NCBI GenBank assembly: GCA_001414345.1
Contig: LLCB01000005.1
Span: forward strand, 1-64,000
Direction: 5' to 3'
From: Hymenoscyphus infarciens
Taxonomy: Eukaryota; Ascomycota; Leotiomycetes; Helotiales; Helotiaceae
DNA length: 64,000 nt
Part shown: in pieces, positions 1 through 10,288 of the stretch
Layout of the letters: the number at the start of each line of letters is the position of its first letter
Numbering within the stretch: position 1 is the stretch's first letter
The notes under the pieces: generated by a model
Seen by the model: the letters and a program-made list of their open reading frames with translations, nothing else
Database searches by the model: none
What the model was told of the DNA's origin: nothing
Position numbers and translations under genes: made by a program

Positions 1-361
1 TCTATACTAAATATAAACGTCTATATATAAGAGATTAGAAGCTACTAAGTTCTAATAATAATAATAACCGAGCTCTATCTAATATAGCTAATACTAAATA
101 ATAAGAGCTAAAAAGCTAAATATATAACCTCTAAACCTTTAAAAAGCTAAATATATAATATCTAAACTTTAATCTCTTCTATATATAAATATTAGATATT
201 AATACCTTTAGTACTTTACTTATATAAGTATCAGTTATTTGTAATCTTAGCCTAGAGGTATTAGAGGTATTAGTAGTACTTAGAGGTATTAGTAGTTTTA
301 TAAATACTAATAATTTAGAATAGTACTATTATATAATAATTTAGAATAGCGTACTATTATA
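1..361 (-). repeat. Partial RIP-mutated LTR (same family as the 33651 and 41242 LTRs)
   Basis: This stretch aligns base for base, apart from C/T and G/A differences, with the right-hand ~380 bp of the LTRs at 33651-34146 and 41242-41736. It is cut by the window start. It lacks the ~19-bp tandem duplication seen near the right end of the other two copies, which explains its shorter length. The right end is the usual ATTATA-type terminus at 361. No polypurine tract follows directly, so it may be a solo or truncated LTR. Confidence 0.75.
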
Positions 362-820
362 AAAGCGTAGAAGAAGAGGAATTAGCTATTATCTATAATT
401 CGTTTCCTTTCTATTAAAAGTAGATATATATATATATATATTCTTAACTTCTTTTTACTAAATTAAGATTTATAAATAAAATTAAAATTTATAAAATTCG
501 TAAAATATATATTCTCTCTTATAAGATCTAGTTATCTTTTACTTTATAAATTTATAAATAATTCTTAAAACGAATTATTAAGCTTTATTATAGATTATAT
601 ATAGTTGTATTAGATACTTTAAAGAACTAGTTTTTCAGCTATGAAAAACTAAGGATTAAGATGAATTCAGAAGAGCTCTAAGCGAGATCTATTTAGAGTT
701 CTACGTCGACTTATCTGATAAAACTATTTTTATATAGGATCCTCTAGTTCGAGCGTAAATAAGTAAGTCTCTCTTAGTTTCTATTCCTAGAAAACGAATT
801 TCCGGAGAGTAAGAATATGT
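362..820. other. AT-rich RIP-mutated sequence, no gene
   Basis: The sequence is extremely TA-rich with stops in every frame and no recognisable domain. It changes to normal composition at about 820-830. It is probably decayed transposon sequence continuing from outside the window. Confidence 0.6.
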
Positions 821-2866
821 TATAAGAGATGAGAACTATATGTAAGGTTCGTGTACTCCTCTACACCCCGGTACACCCGGTTCTCACCGAGGAGAGACGG
901 GAGAGGCTAAGTTGTAAAGTATCCCGCAATAGTCGGTACACTTACACAGACAGCCCTGCAGAAACATCACACTACTATTACAATAATAACGACGCAATGG
1001 GAAAATGTCGCACTCAAAGCCCCCCGAAGAAGCCGAAATCCCTTAACTCCGGATCCTATGGACGGAGAGCCGCCAAACAAATCCTCGGGATTACCATGAA
1101 TAACGAGAGAGCAAGACAGATAGGAAAGAGCGCGCGTGCGGGGAAGGAAAAACACCGCAACGCAATACTTACTAGAGGCTGTGCGATACCAAGCTTTGCT
1201 GTTTCCAGACGGTGAGAGCACTTCACCGAGGAATGGGAATGCAAATTCCCCACTGGTTCTCAGCACCTGATGGTATTTAAACTTTTTTGATTCCAAAGAA
1301 ACGAGCAAATACTTCGTAGCAACCCCCGTCGGTTGGAGTCCGAGGGCGGGGCACGTGATGAGGTGTATACATGGAGGACTGCCGGGAAATGTGCATGGAT
1401 TGGAGGACAGGGCGAGACGTGCACGGCATCATTGAAAAGTGCGTGTGTCCAATGGCTGGCTTATGCGAGTAGAAAGTGAAGCGATGTGAACCATCTGGTA
1501 TTGAAGCATAAGGGAAGTAAGAGGTCGCTTGATATCTCGCAATGGTGGGAGAGCGAGTCAAGATCTCACTTGGGTAAGGTTTATAAATTTAAAGTGTTTG
1601 CTGGTTTGCAAAAGGGTGGTCCGAGTTTGATCAACTCAGAATGTTTATATCAAATAGAACGAGTCTTCCCTGTCCCGTTTCTACTTACCGCTGCCGCATA
1701 CCGGAGTTTTTCTGATGGTCGATCCAAGACGCGAACGACAAGAGGAAACAGCTTCCCAAACCAGAGCTGATGTGGCTGTTGTTTAGCGAGGCGAGTACGA
1801 CAACTTGCCACCAAAATCTCCAAGGAGAAGTCGAGGATGAAGGGTTTGCTCCGTAAGAATATGAAGGGTTTGGTGGCTGTGTCGCTAATAATATTGTCAG
1901 CGCCGAGAAGATATGCGAAGTTGACAGGTTGTTCGTCAGAAGTTTTGCGAGGCTTCTTTTTTTTTCAAGTCGTGGCGTGGCATTCATTGCCCGTCGCTTT
2001 GAGGTGTTCAGACGTCAGCCGCGATCAAGGAACGATGAAGCTTAATAAGTACGGAATCAAGACTGGGCCATAGCCACTTGCTTCAAAGGAGCGAGAGACG
2101 GGGCGGTAGTGGTCCGCTGATGAGATGGAACAGTAAGCCCTACAGAACCCTGGTATTCTCATGCCATGAATTCTTCACTCTTGATTGGGAACTCTTCCCC
2201 AGGATCTGCAGAGGGAAGCCGTGTGTCCCAATGCAAAGCGTCGATTGTACAGTATGTCCGATGTAGGTAGTAGGCACCTTTATACGCATAATACGTCCGT
2301 CCCAATGCGGCAATCGAGGGTCGTGGTACTTTCAGGCCTTGTGTTTGGAGTAGGAGTATTGACCTTCCTTGGGCTGTTGCTGAGCTCCAGAGGGTTCCTG
2401 AGTATGCGGTGATGAACTCTCCCGCGCACGAGCAGCCTCATGTGCAAACCTTGGAATTGCCTCTTTTCTGTTCTTCACCATGGAGACGGGGCTTGGAATT
2501 GAGTTTGCGGAGGACCGTATAGTAACTAATGTTTGTCAGTGTCAAAGTCGTGGGTTTAATGTACGCCAACGCCAAACGCCCAAGAACCCGAGCCGGAAAA
2601 CTCGGTGGGACGCCGAAGCAGCTGACGTGACGCTACCTTGGAGCCCGGTGGAGGTGATGGGGGACACCTGCACCACGCGGAAGTGGAGACTCGAGAGTGG
2701 CCTGGAAGTGGGCTAGAAGTGGCCTGGCCTCCACTGGTCAGCCACTAGGTACTCGAGTACTGTACTCGAGTAAACAACTCAGCCTTCCTCTGGTAGCTCA
2801 AGTCCACTAAAACGACTAAAACCCACTAAAAGACTTCCGGGCCTTCCATCCTCACCACGGGCTGCT
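821..2866. other. Balanced-composition region without a supportable gene
   Basis: Several short ORFs occur (for example 829-1215 on plus and 967-1308 on minus), but they overlap on both strands, show no domain or coding-like residue pattern, and do not join through convincing introns. A perfect 11-bp inverted repeat around one central base lies at 2750-2772. The region may be the long upstream region of the RING gene or hold a non-coding transcript. I see nothing firmer. Confidence 0.4.
2750..2772. repeat. Perfect 11-bp inverted repeat with 1-nt spacer
   Basis: The arm TACTCGAGTAC is followed by one T and then GTACTCGAGTA, an exact inverted repeat. It lies about 515 bp upstream of the RING gene start. 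It could be a dimeric factor site or a chance palindrome. Confidence 0.6.
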
Positions 2867-2872
2867 CAGTGC

Positions 2873-2912
2873 ACACCCTGACACCCTGACACCCTGACAC
2901 CCTGACACCCTG
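2873..2912. repeat. Five tandem copies of ACACCCTG
   Basis: Five perfect 8-bp units lie head to tail, about 375 bp before the RING gene start. This is not the fungal telomere repeat. It is a short microsatellite in a promoter region. Confidence 0.9.
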
Positions 2913-2977
2913 TACATAGTAATACAGACGCTGTACAGTGCAGTGGTACTCCCTGTACTTAACCTTAGTCTCAGTAG

Positions 2978-3013
2978 CCTTCCCTCCCCTCCCCTCCCCT
3001 CCCCTCTTCACCC
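2978..3013 (+). promoter_or_regulatory. CT-rich promoter tract of the RING gene
   Basis: A pyrimidine-rich run made of repeated CCCCT units sits about 275 bp upstream of the ATG at 3287. Such CT-rich tracts are common just upstream of transcription starts in filamentous fungi. No TATA box was identified, and the role is inferred. Confidence 0.35.
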
Positions 3014-3286
3014 AAACGCCGTCTTGAAAAGACTCGAGTTTCACACTCATCCACCCACTCCACATTTCCTAACAGAAACACCAGCACCGACTCCGAGCCC
3101 TCTCGACTGCCTCAAGACCCGTTCCTCTCCCAGTCTTTCCTACACCAACACCAACACCATCCCCATTCATTGCCGTCCAAATCGAAGGATATGTGAACAA
3201 CAGCGTCAAGTCGAGAACAATCCCACCTGTTCACCTCCCCCACTCCCGCCCTCGACTCTCGCCCATACATCCCACCAAACTCCAAC

Positions 3287-5021
3287 ATGGCGAAGTCGAC
3301 CGTTGCAGGCAACATGGCGAGATATATGTGCATGGCAGTGCTGCTGGCCACGATGGCATTTGCGCAGGATGCCTCGGTAGCATCGACGAATTCCTCCCTG
3401 CCCACCGACGAGCGAAATTCCATGACTACACTGAGGTTGGATGGAGGACCGCTATTCACCGCCACCAACCCATTAAATATTGCTCCGCTCACCAGCGAGG
3501 CAGGGATGGGGCAGAGCGAGACGTCAATAAGGGTTCGTGAAGGCTCTATATATCTTCACCTCGGTGTTGGGTGGTGGGTCTGCAGAGCGGCAAAGCTAAC
3601 ATGATTTATTCCAGGCGATTGGTTATTCCGGAATCCTCAAGTTGGCCGACACGCAGAATGCGGACACCTTCAATGCCACCGACGTTGCTTTTATTAGTTG
3701 CGATCCAAACGATTCCAATCTAAGCGCGAGCAACGTGGTGGCCAGAGCCGGGAATTGTCGTCCCAAGGGGATTGTTCTCTACAGTACTCTGAACAACGCA
3801 TGCAACATGACGGGGAATTTTGGCTACTCTTCCATCTACACCATGACGACCCTCGAGGATACACAAAAGATCCTGGGTGCCATTGATTTGTACCCAACCT
3901 CGACCAACATCCTGAAAGCCATCATTGGGGCCAATACAACCTCTTCGACAAGTGGTACCGGCACAAATAACGAGGGTGGACCGGCACCAACTACCGCGGT
4001 GGCCATGAGCATTCTTTACAGTATCACTGGCATAATAACACTGCTCTTCTTGATCATCATCGCCACTGGAGCTGTACGTGCTCACAGGCACCCCGAGAGA
4101 TACGGTCCCCGAACCGGGTACTCCGGAAGACCGAGACAAAGCAGGGCAAAGGGGCTTGCAAGAGCTATGTTGGAAACATTGCCCATTGTAAAATTTGGAG
4201 ATCCAGAGCCAGCGAAGCCAGGAAGGGTGGAGCTAGAAGATGGAAGTCACTTTCCACACCAACCAACCACCGAAACCAACTCCCAGCAAGCGACCGCCAC
4301 TACTGATCAGACTACCAAATCCCCGGAAGCAAGTTCAGCCACCGGGGCCGCCGTTGTGACATCTGGCATGGGACCGGCCGAAACCGAGTCAGTAAAGTCT
4401 AGTACACCTGAAGCCGCCGCCTCGGTCACGGAAGGAGAATTGGGATGTTCGATTTGTACCGAAGATTTCACCACAGGAGAGGATGTTCGAGTCTTACCCT
4501 GCCACCACAAGTACCACCCAGCTTGTATCGATCCATGGCTATTGAATGTCTCCGGGACTTGTCCATTATGGTAAGAATTCCTTCGTTCCCATTCTCAAGT
4601 AGTGTAGCGCTAACCTGTCAACAGTCGACACGATCTTCGCCCGGACGCAACAGGAACAGGTGGAAACGATGAACTACCCCCTCCACTCGAGGGCGACCAA
4701 CAAGCTACACCAGCATCCGGCGAGGCAAATGATGACGCCGCAGCAACACAACACCGTCGTCGTTCCCGATTTTTGGATCTTCACAGACTTCGTCACGCAC
4801 CACCCGATGAACGAATTGCCGCGCTCCGACAGTTAAGAGAGCAATCAAGAACAGCGGGAGAAGCTGTAGAAGATGTTGAAGAGCAACAAAGCAGACGAGC
4901 CAGGTTAACAGGCCGACTGAGGGATACCTTCCGAATAAGAACGAGAACCCAAAACGCGACTCCTAGTCCTGCTCCAGCTGCAGCTGCAGCTCCGGCAACA
5001 CAGTCTCCACCAGCTTCATGA
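3287..5021 (+). CDS. Transmembrane RING-H2 protein with PA-like lumenal region, probable E3 ubiquitin ligase
   Basis: Three exons are inferred: 3287-3532, 3615-4570 and 4625-5021, giving about 532 residues. Intron 1 (82 nt) starts GTTCGT, a weak donor. Intron 2 (54 nt) has GTAAGA, a GCTAAC branch site and CAG, and it splits the codon of the last zinc-ligating Cys. The N-terminus is a signal peptide ending near AFAQ. Residues 85-200 form a Cys-containing, N-glycosylation-rich lumenal region resembling a protease-associated (PA) domain. A membrane helix lies at about 211-236. A RING-H2 finger lies at about 360-401 (CSIC, then CHHKYHPAC, then CPLC). The tail is Arg-rich and then Ala/Pro-rich. 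The layout matches PA-TM-RING ligases of endomembranes, which ubiquitinate membrane cargo for sorting or degradation. The PA call is inference from layout. The start has a good CCAACATGG context. Confidence 0.85.
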
Positions 5022-5740
5022 ACATGAAATGAAGATACATTTATGACGAGGTGCTAGAGACCTTACGAATGTGATGACATTGAAATTTGTACATTTTTCA
5101 CATCTCTCTCCCAAAATTGCAAAAATGGAGAAATTGGGGGGCGCGTGATTATTTGCATAGACGGCGTTTTTGGGGCCCTTTTTCGAGGCTTTTTATTGGA
5201 TGAGAGGCCCAGTTTGGCCAGTGGTTTTTTTTTTGTGTTGTACTTGGGTGGGTAGGGATGGTGGTCGGATGATGGGCAAATAACGACATGAGGAATCTCT
5301 AGACCCTTTTATCTCCATCATTGCTGAGCAAGATGTGTTGTGTGGTGTGCAAGCATGGAAAGGGAATGGGCAAATTACATATGACGGGAGTTCATGACGG
5401 AAATGGGAAAAGATGGGGAGGGAGAGGTCTTGTTGATGGAGACGGGGTATAATTATTTATTTGTAATATACTGATGCTAAGCGCTGGAGATGGATGGAGC
5501 GCTTGATTAATTTGCTTTGTGAATAGGTAGATGGCGATTACTTTTTAGTTTGAGAGAAATTTTTTGAAACAATTCAAACTATGCCAAGTCGAAATGTGGA
5601 TTGATATGTAAGGAAGTTGTCTATCATGAATGAGTCTCGTTTTTTGTAGGGGGGGGGGGGGGGGGGGGAAGAGAGAGGGTTAAAGAGGTGAATAAGTGGT
5701 ACGTATATATATATGTGGTTGGTTCATGACGAGGCAGGCC
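5022..5740. other. 3' flank of the RING gene, with a G homopolymer
   Basis: There is no coding signal. A run of 20 G lies at 5649-5668. Composition collapses to TA-rich from about 5740, which marks the left edge of the transposon island. Confidence 0.6.
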
Positions 5741-6240
5741 GCAGGTGTAATTTTTTTAAGTTTTTTTTTTAGTAGAATTTTCATATTAAGAGGTTATAAA
5801 TCAAATTAGAAGCAGTAGAAGAAGTAGAAGAAGTAGAAGAAGTAGTAGATTTAATAATATAATATAATATAATATAATATAATATAATACTTAGAAGATA
5901 GTTCTAGAATCTTTAAAAACTAGGTAATTATATAAGATATTAAATACTCTTAGGTATTCTAATATATATATTTATATATATATATATATATTTTGTTTTT
6001 ATAAGATTATAAATGAGATTATAAACGAGATTATAAACGAGATTATAAACGAGATAGAAGAGATTATAAACGAGATAGAAGAGATAGAAGAGATTACGAA
6101 CGAGATAGAAGAGAGAGTATTTTAGAAGAGAAAGGTATTTTAGAAGAGAGTCGTTTTATATTATCTTCTTATAGATAGATAGTAGAGTAGAGTAGAATAG
6201 AGTAGAGTAGAGTAGAGTTAAGTAGAGTAGAGTAGGAGTA
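5741..6240. repeat. Low-complexity AT-rich tandem repeats
   Basis: Several short arrays follow each other: AATAT units near 5850-5888, imperfect copies of GAGATTATAAAC mixed with GAGATAGAA near 6010-6110, and GTAGA pentamers near 6181-6240. These probably grew within decayed transposon DNA. No gene is present. Confidence 0.75.
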
Positions 6241-6522
6241 GAGATTATAATTACTAGTATTCTTTTTAAAAGTATTTTAACTTTATTTAACTAGCTAAAA
6301 CCTTACTAACTCTAGTAAGAGTCTTACTTTCTTTTAATTCTAGCTAGACTAGAATTTTTATTTAAATTTTTTAAATTAGATATAAATTAAATAGAAATAT
6401 ACTCTTTATTAGAATAAAAGAAGCAAGCTCTTAGCTAAGTTATTATTACTTATAATTAAACTCTATTTAACTTTATTCTGAAAAATTTCTAATCTTACTC
6501 TAAACTCTCTCTAATCTATAAA
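6241..6522 (+). mobile_element. 3' part of a decayed LTR element, left piece
   Basis: This block continues at 9402-9712 after removal of the element at 6523-9401, and the two halves join into the 3' non-coding region seen in the other LTR elements here (for example 17170-17729). A near-identical copy lies at about 32960-33230. It carries RIP-type changes only and no coding capacity. Confidence 0.65.
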
Positions 6523-6839
6523 TATAATAATAAAGCAGAAGTAGAGTAGAGAAGTAGTCTATTCGTAGTTATTAATACGAAAACTAAAGATAAAGAGCGA
6601 AGATAGCTCTGAATAATACTAATATATAGGATTCTACTAGGTAGTGAGAAGTTATATATTAGGTTTAAAACCTGAACTACTATAGTCTTAAATCAACTGT
6701 TATATTTCTCTCTCTTTAGTAAAGCTTATTCTCGAGCTCTATAGAAACCTATAGACTAGATATAGTCGGTTATCTTATCTATTTATATATCTACTAGTCC
6801 TAACTTATACCCTTCCTTCTACTAAGGCAGCTATAAGAT

Positions 6840-6925
6840 ACTAGCTCTATAAGAGTAGTAAGGTGCTAGCTATATAAGAGTAGTAAAGTACTAGCTATAT
6901 AAGAGTAGTAAGGTATTAGCTATAT
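6840..6925. repeat. Three imperfect ~30-bp tandem units
   Basis: Units containing GCTATATAAGAGTAGTAAGG repeat three times with single-base changes inside the 182-bp-LTR element. Confidence 0.7.
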
Positions 6926-6972
6926 ACTAAGTTACCTAAAACTCTCTATATTCTCTCTCTAATACTATTATA

Positions 6973-7136
6973 AGAAGGATACGTGACTATACTAGTAGAC
7001 CTATATATAGTTATAAGAGTGCTTCGTACTCTTCTCTTCTCTTTAAACGTTTATTACTATACTATATAAGAGATTACTTTTATATATTTTACTAAGCCTA
7101 GCTATAAGCTTCTAATCTGTGATCTATCTCTTATAA
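6973..7136 (+). repeat. Direct repeat, copy 1 (~164 bp)
   Basis: This block is repeated almost exactly at 8081-8244 in the same orientation, about 1.1 kb away, with only transition differences. It is either an internal duplication of the element or the short LTRs of a further nested insertion. I could not find a TSD. Confidence 0.65.
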
Positions 7137-8080
7137 TATATAGTAGTAATACTCTAAAATCTAGTAATCTCTCTAAATTAACCCTGCTTACTAAAACCAC
7201 TTCTACTACTATATTATAACCGATACTTCTTACCTCTACCTCTCTTATCTGCTTCCTACTCTTATAATTCGAATACTTAATCGGATTCTAGCTATTAGTA
7301 TATACGCTGTCTAGTAATAAGTATAACTGTCTCCTAGATCTCTAGTAGGTTAGTGAGAAAGATAAAGAACATCTCTCTTACGCTCTTTCCGCTCTATATA
7401 TATACTCTCTTCGATCGTTCGAGTATACTCTCTTCGATCTCTTAATATATATATACTCTTCAATCTTTTAAGTAAACCCTCTTTGATCTTTCAAGTAACC
7501 CCTCTTTAATCTCTTAAGTCCCGAGTCCTCGATCCTTATACCTCTACTCTAATATCGACTTCTAAGACTTGGTTTTATCTTCTCTCTTCTTCTCTCTTAT
7601 TAGTATTTCTTATATTACTATAGTAACAGCTATCTCAATAATTTTACACATCTACTAACCGTATATCTATATCTTACTAAATTCTTACTTCTTATATTAA
7701 TATACCTCTCTAAGACGTAGTATAGGCTAGGAATATATACTAGTATTATATACGGTTTAAAGCGCTCTTAAGTATCTTAAAGGAAAGGAAGAGAAGGAAT
7801 ACTATTATATATAACGTTAGCTAGGGTATACGACCTCTAAAGCTAGCTATAACTTAGAGAGAACTTACTTATAGCTAAAAGTTAGGTAATATTATAGCTT
7901 AATAGGACATAGCTATATAGACGCTAGCTAGAATATATAACCTCTAAAGCTAGCTATAACTTAGAGGAAGCTTACTTAAGAACTAGAAAACAAGTTATAG
8001 TCTTATTTATTTCTTTCTTTTGTTTCTTTTACCTTTTTAGGTCTTTAGAGCCGACTTTTCTTTTAGACAGGTATATTACG

Positions 8081-8244
8081 AGAAGGATATATAACTATAC
8101 TAGTAGACCTATATATAGTTATAAGAGTACTCTATACTCTTCTCTTCTCTTTAGACGTTTATTACTATACTATATAAGAGATTACTTTTATATATTTCAC
8201 CGAGCCTAGCTATAAGCTTCTAATCTATAATCTATCTCTTATAC
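8081..8244 (+). repeat. Direct repeat, copy 2 (~164 bp)
   Basis: This is the partner of 6973-7136. Both copies begin with AGAAGGATA and end near CTATCTCTTAT. Confidence 0.65.
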
Positions 8245-8771
8245 TATAAATACTAATCTATATAATCTACTAAGTAACTAGTATATATATCTACGATTTT
8301 GTCGATTACTAAAGTATAGGCTTTAAGAGCTTTTATAATATTAGCTTTTATAATATTAGAAGAAGAAGAAAGAGGCTTTAAGAGTTATTAGAAAATAATA
8401 TAGCTAAAAGCAAAGAGGTCTACTTAAAAGACTTCTCTTATTAGAGCGTAGAGAGGCTTCTTCTTATTAGTAGAAAGCTTAGATTAACTAATAACGAGCT
8501 AGATAAGCTATCTTATTAATACGTCGATTACGCGAGCGTATTAATATTTCTTTTCAATAAGAGAGCTAAAGTTATATACTTAGCGTACGATATTAGAGTC
8601 TATTATCGAAGTAGTTAGATACTAGCTATTTAAAGAGAGAGAGAGAGAGAGTCCGTAGACGCTAGAAGAAGAGAATCCGAAGATACTAGAGAGAGGTCTT
8701 AAGCTTAGTATTAATTAAGAGATTACTAACGAAGGGTCTAGGAAGCCGTTTAAAGGAGTTCGTAGAGTTAG

Positions 8772-9150
8772 TATAATAGCACGAAATATATACAACTATA
8801 GTAGAGGCATATAAGAGTACGTATAGCAGAATGACGTATATAGATACTAGGCTCTAATACGGAAGAAAAGGCTAAACTAGTCTTTTCTAACTCTAGAAGA
8901 GTAGGCTGCTATATATAAGAGGTTTCAGACGATATAAAAAGAGATACGAAACCGAACAACGATATACGTCGGCTAATATAAAAGCCCGAACCCTACGAAG
9001 TACGTCCGAAAGTCCGGACGGAAGTCCGGACGGACGTATAGACGTACGTAACCTTTCTAAATTAGATAATATAAAACAACAACTACTAAAAGCTAATATA
9101 TACGGTATATACTACGTAATATCGGCTATATAGGACGGCATACCGTCATA
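8772..9150 (-). mobile_element. Solo LTR (361-bp-LTR family) with 5-bp TSD
   Basis: This 379-bp sequence matches the LTRs of the element at 18444-26225. GTTAG stands directly on both sides (8767-8771 and 9151-9155), a perfect 5-bp TSD, and no internal element sequence is present. It is therefore a solo LTR left by LTR-LTR recombination after insertion into the 182-bp-LTR element. It has a ~20-bp internal expansion (a repeated GTCCGGACG) relative to the 361-bp copies. Confidence 0.88.
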
Positions 9151-9401
9151 GTTAGTAGTAGAGAGGCTAGAATAGAAGTAAGATTAAGAGCCTAATAAGA
9201 AGAGTAACCTTTAGTTTAATATAATAATAAAGTAGAAGTAGAGTAGAGAAGTAGTCTATTCGTAGTTATTAACGCGAAAACTAAAAGTAAAGAGCGAAGA
9301 TAGCTTTAAATAATACTAATATATAGGATTCTACTAGGTAGTAAGAAGTTATATATTAGATCTAAAACCTGAACTACTATAGTCTTAAATCAACTGTTAT
9401 A

Positions 9402-9712
9402 ATAAGATAGCTTAGATAGATTATTTTAATCTATACTCTTTTAATAAACGTAAATACTTACTTTTAATATAGAAGAACTAGAAATAAAGTCTTTATTTTA
9501 TAAGTATTTATAAATATAATTTAGAGCTAATATCTTATTTATAAGAATTTTAATAAAGTATTTTTAAACTAGGTTCGCTATAATTTAGACTCTAATCTAT
9601 CTTTTTATATATAATAAAAATAATAATATTATAATACTTATATATTCTAATTTAGCTCTAATAATAATAATACCTAGACTTAAGAATAAGTCTTTTTTTT
9701 AAGAAAGAAGAA
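9402..9712 (+). mobile_element. 3' part of a decayed LTR element, right piece
   Basis: This continues 6241-6522. It ends in a purine tract (AAGAAAGAAGAA) directly before the LTR at 9713, which gives plus orientation. It has no coding capacity. Confidence 0.65.
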
Positions 9713-10043
9713 CATAATAGCCTACTATTCTATATAGCTAAGATTATATAGTATATACTATATATATAAGGTTTTAGTAGTTATTATTTTATATTATCTA
9801 ATTTAGAAAGGTTATATATGTCTAGACTTTTAGACGTCGTTCGTAGAATTCGAGCTTTTATATTAGCTAATATAAGCTATTTAGTTTTAGACCTCTTAGA
9901 TATAGCTACTTACTCTTCTAGAGTTAGAAAAGGCCTAGTTTAGTCTTTTCTTTTTTATTAGAGCTTAGTATTTATATATATTATTCTACTTTAAACGTAC
10001 TCTTATATACCTCTTTAGTAGTAGTATATATTTCGTATTATTA

Positions 10044-10045
<2 letters not shown>
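9713..10045 (+). repeat. 3' LTR of the decayed element (361-bp family)
   Basis: A 333-bp LTR copy related in reverse orientation to 18444-18804, preceded by a polypurine tract. A (AT)n run follows at 10046-10075. No TSD was found, and the 5' LTR of this element is not recognisable. Confidence 0.7.
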
Positions 10046-10075
<30 letters not shown>

Positions 10076-10288
10076 ATCTTTAACTTCTCTTACTCTCTTA
10101 AAAAGTTTAGAAGAGATATAATATAAAGTATTTTATAATAAAGAGTAAGATAGTATTCTAAAGATATTAAACTCTAAGAAAAATTAAATTATAACTTATT
10201 AATTATAAAGTAATAGTTTTATAAGTAAATAGAAATTAGAACGATTTTATTATAATTAGCTAAATTCTCTTACTTTATAATAGCTAGC
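10046..10288. other. AT-rich sequence between LTRs
   Basis: This begins with an (AT)n run and continues as RIP-decayed sequence with no recognised domain. Confidence 0.5.

Larger units (their letters stand above)
6523..9401 (-). mobile_element. LTR element with 182-bp LTRs, RIP-decayed, non-autonomous
   Basis: Two 182-bp direct repeats at 6523-6704 and 9220-9401 bound the element. The host is duplicated as ATAAA (6518-6522) and ATAAG (9402-9406), a 5-bp TSD differing by one RIP-type G/A change. A purine tract complementary to the TTTCTCTCTCTTT after 6704 abuts the left LTR, so the element reads on minus and 9220-9401 is its 5' LTR. Without the solo LTR at 8772-9150 the internal part is only about 2.1 kb and shows no recognisable gag or pol. 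The internal sequence next to the 5' LTR matches that at 14652 in the element 14370-17122. Confidence 0.8.

Noticed and set aside
829..1308. Overlapping ORFs of 128 codons (plus) and 113 codons (minus)
   Set aside because: They overlap on opposite strands, lack domains and coding-like composition, and neither joins to further exons by plausible introns.
2873..2912. Possible telomere-like repeat
   Set aside because: The unit is ACACCCTG, not TTAGGG/CCCTAA, and there are only five copies inside a promoter region.
6010..6110. Possible CRISPR-like or structured array
   Set aside because: Units are low-complexity purine-rich tandem repeats without regular spacers, in a eukaryotic transposon island.
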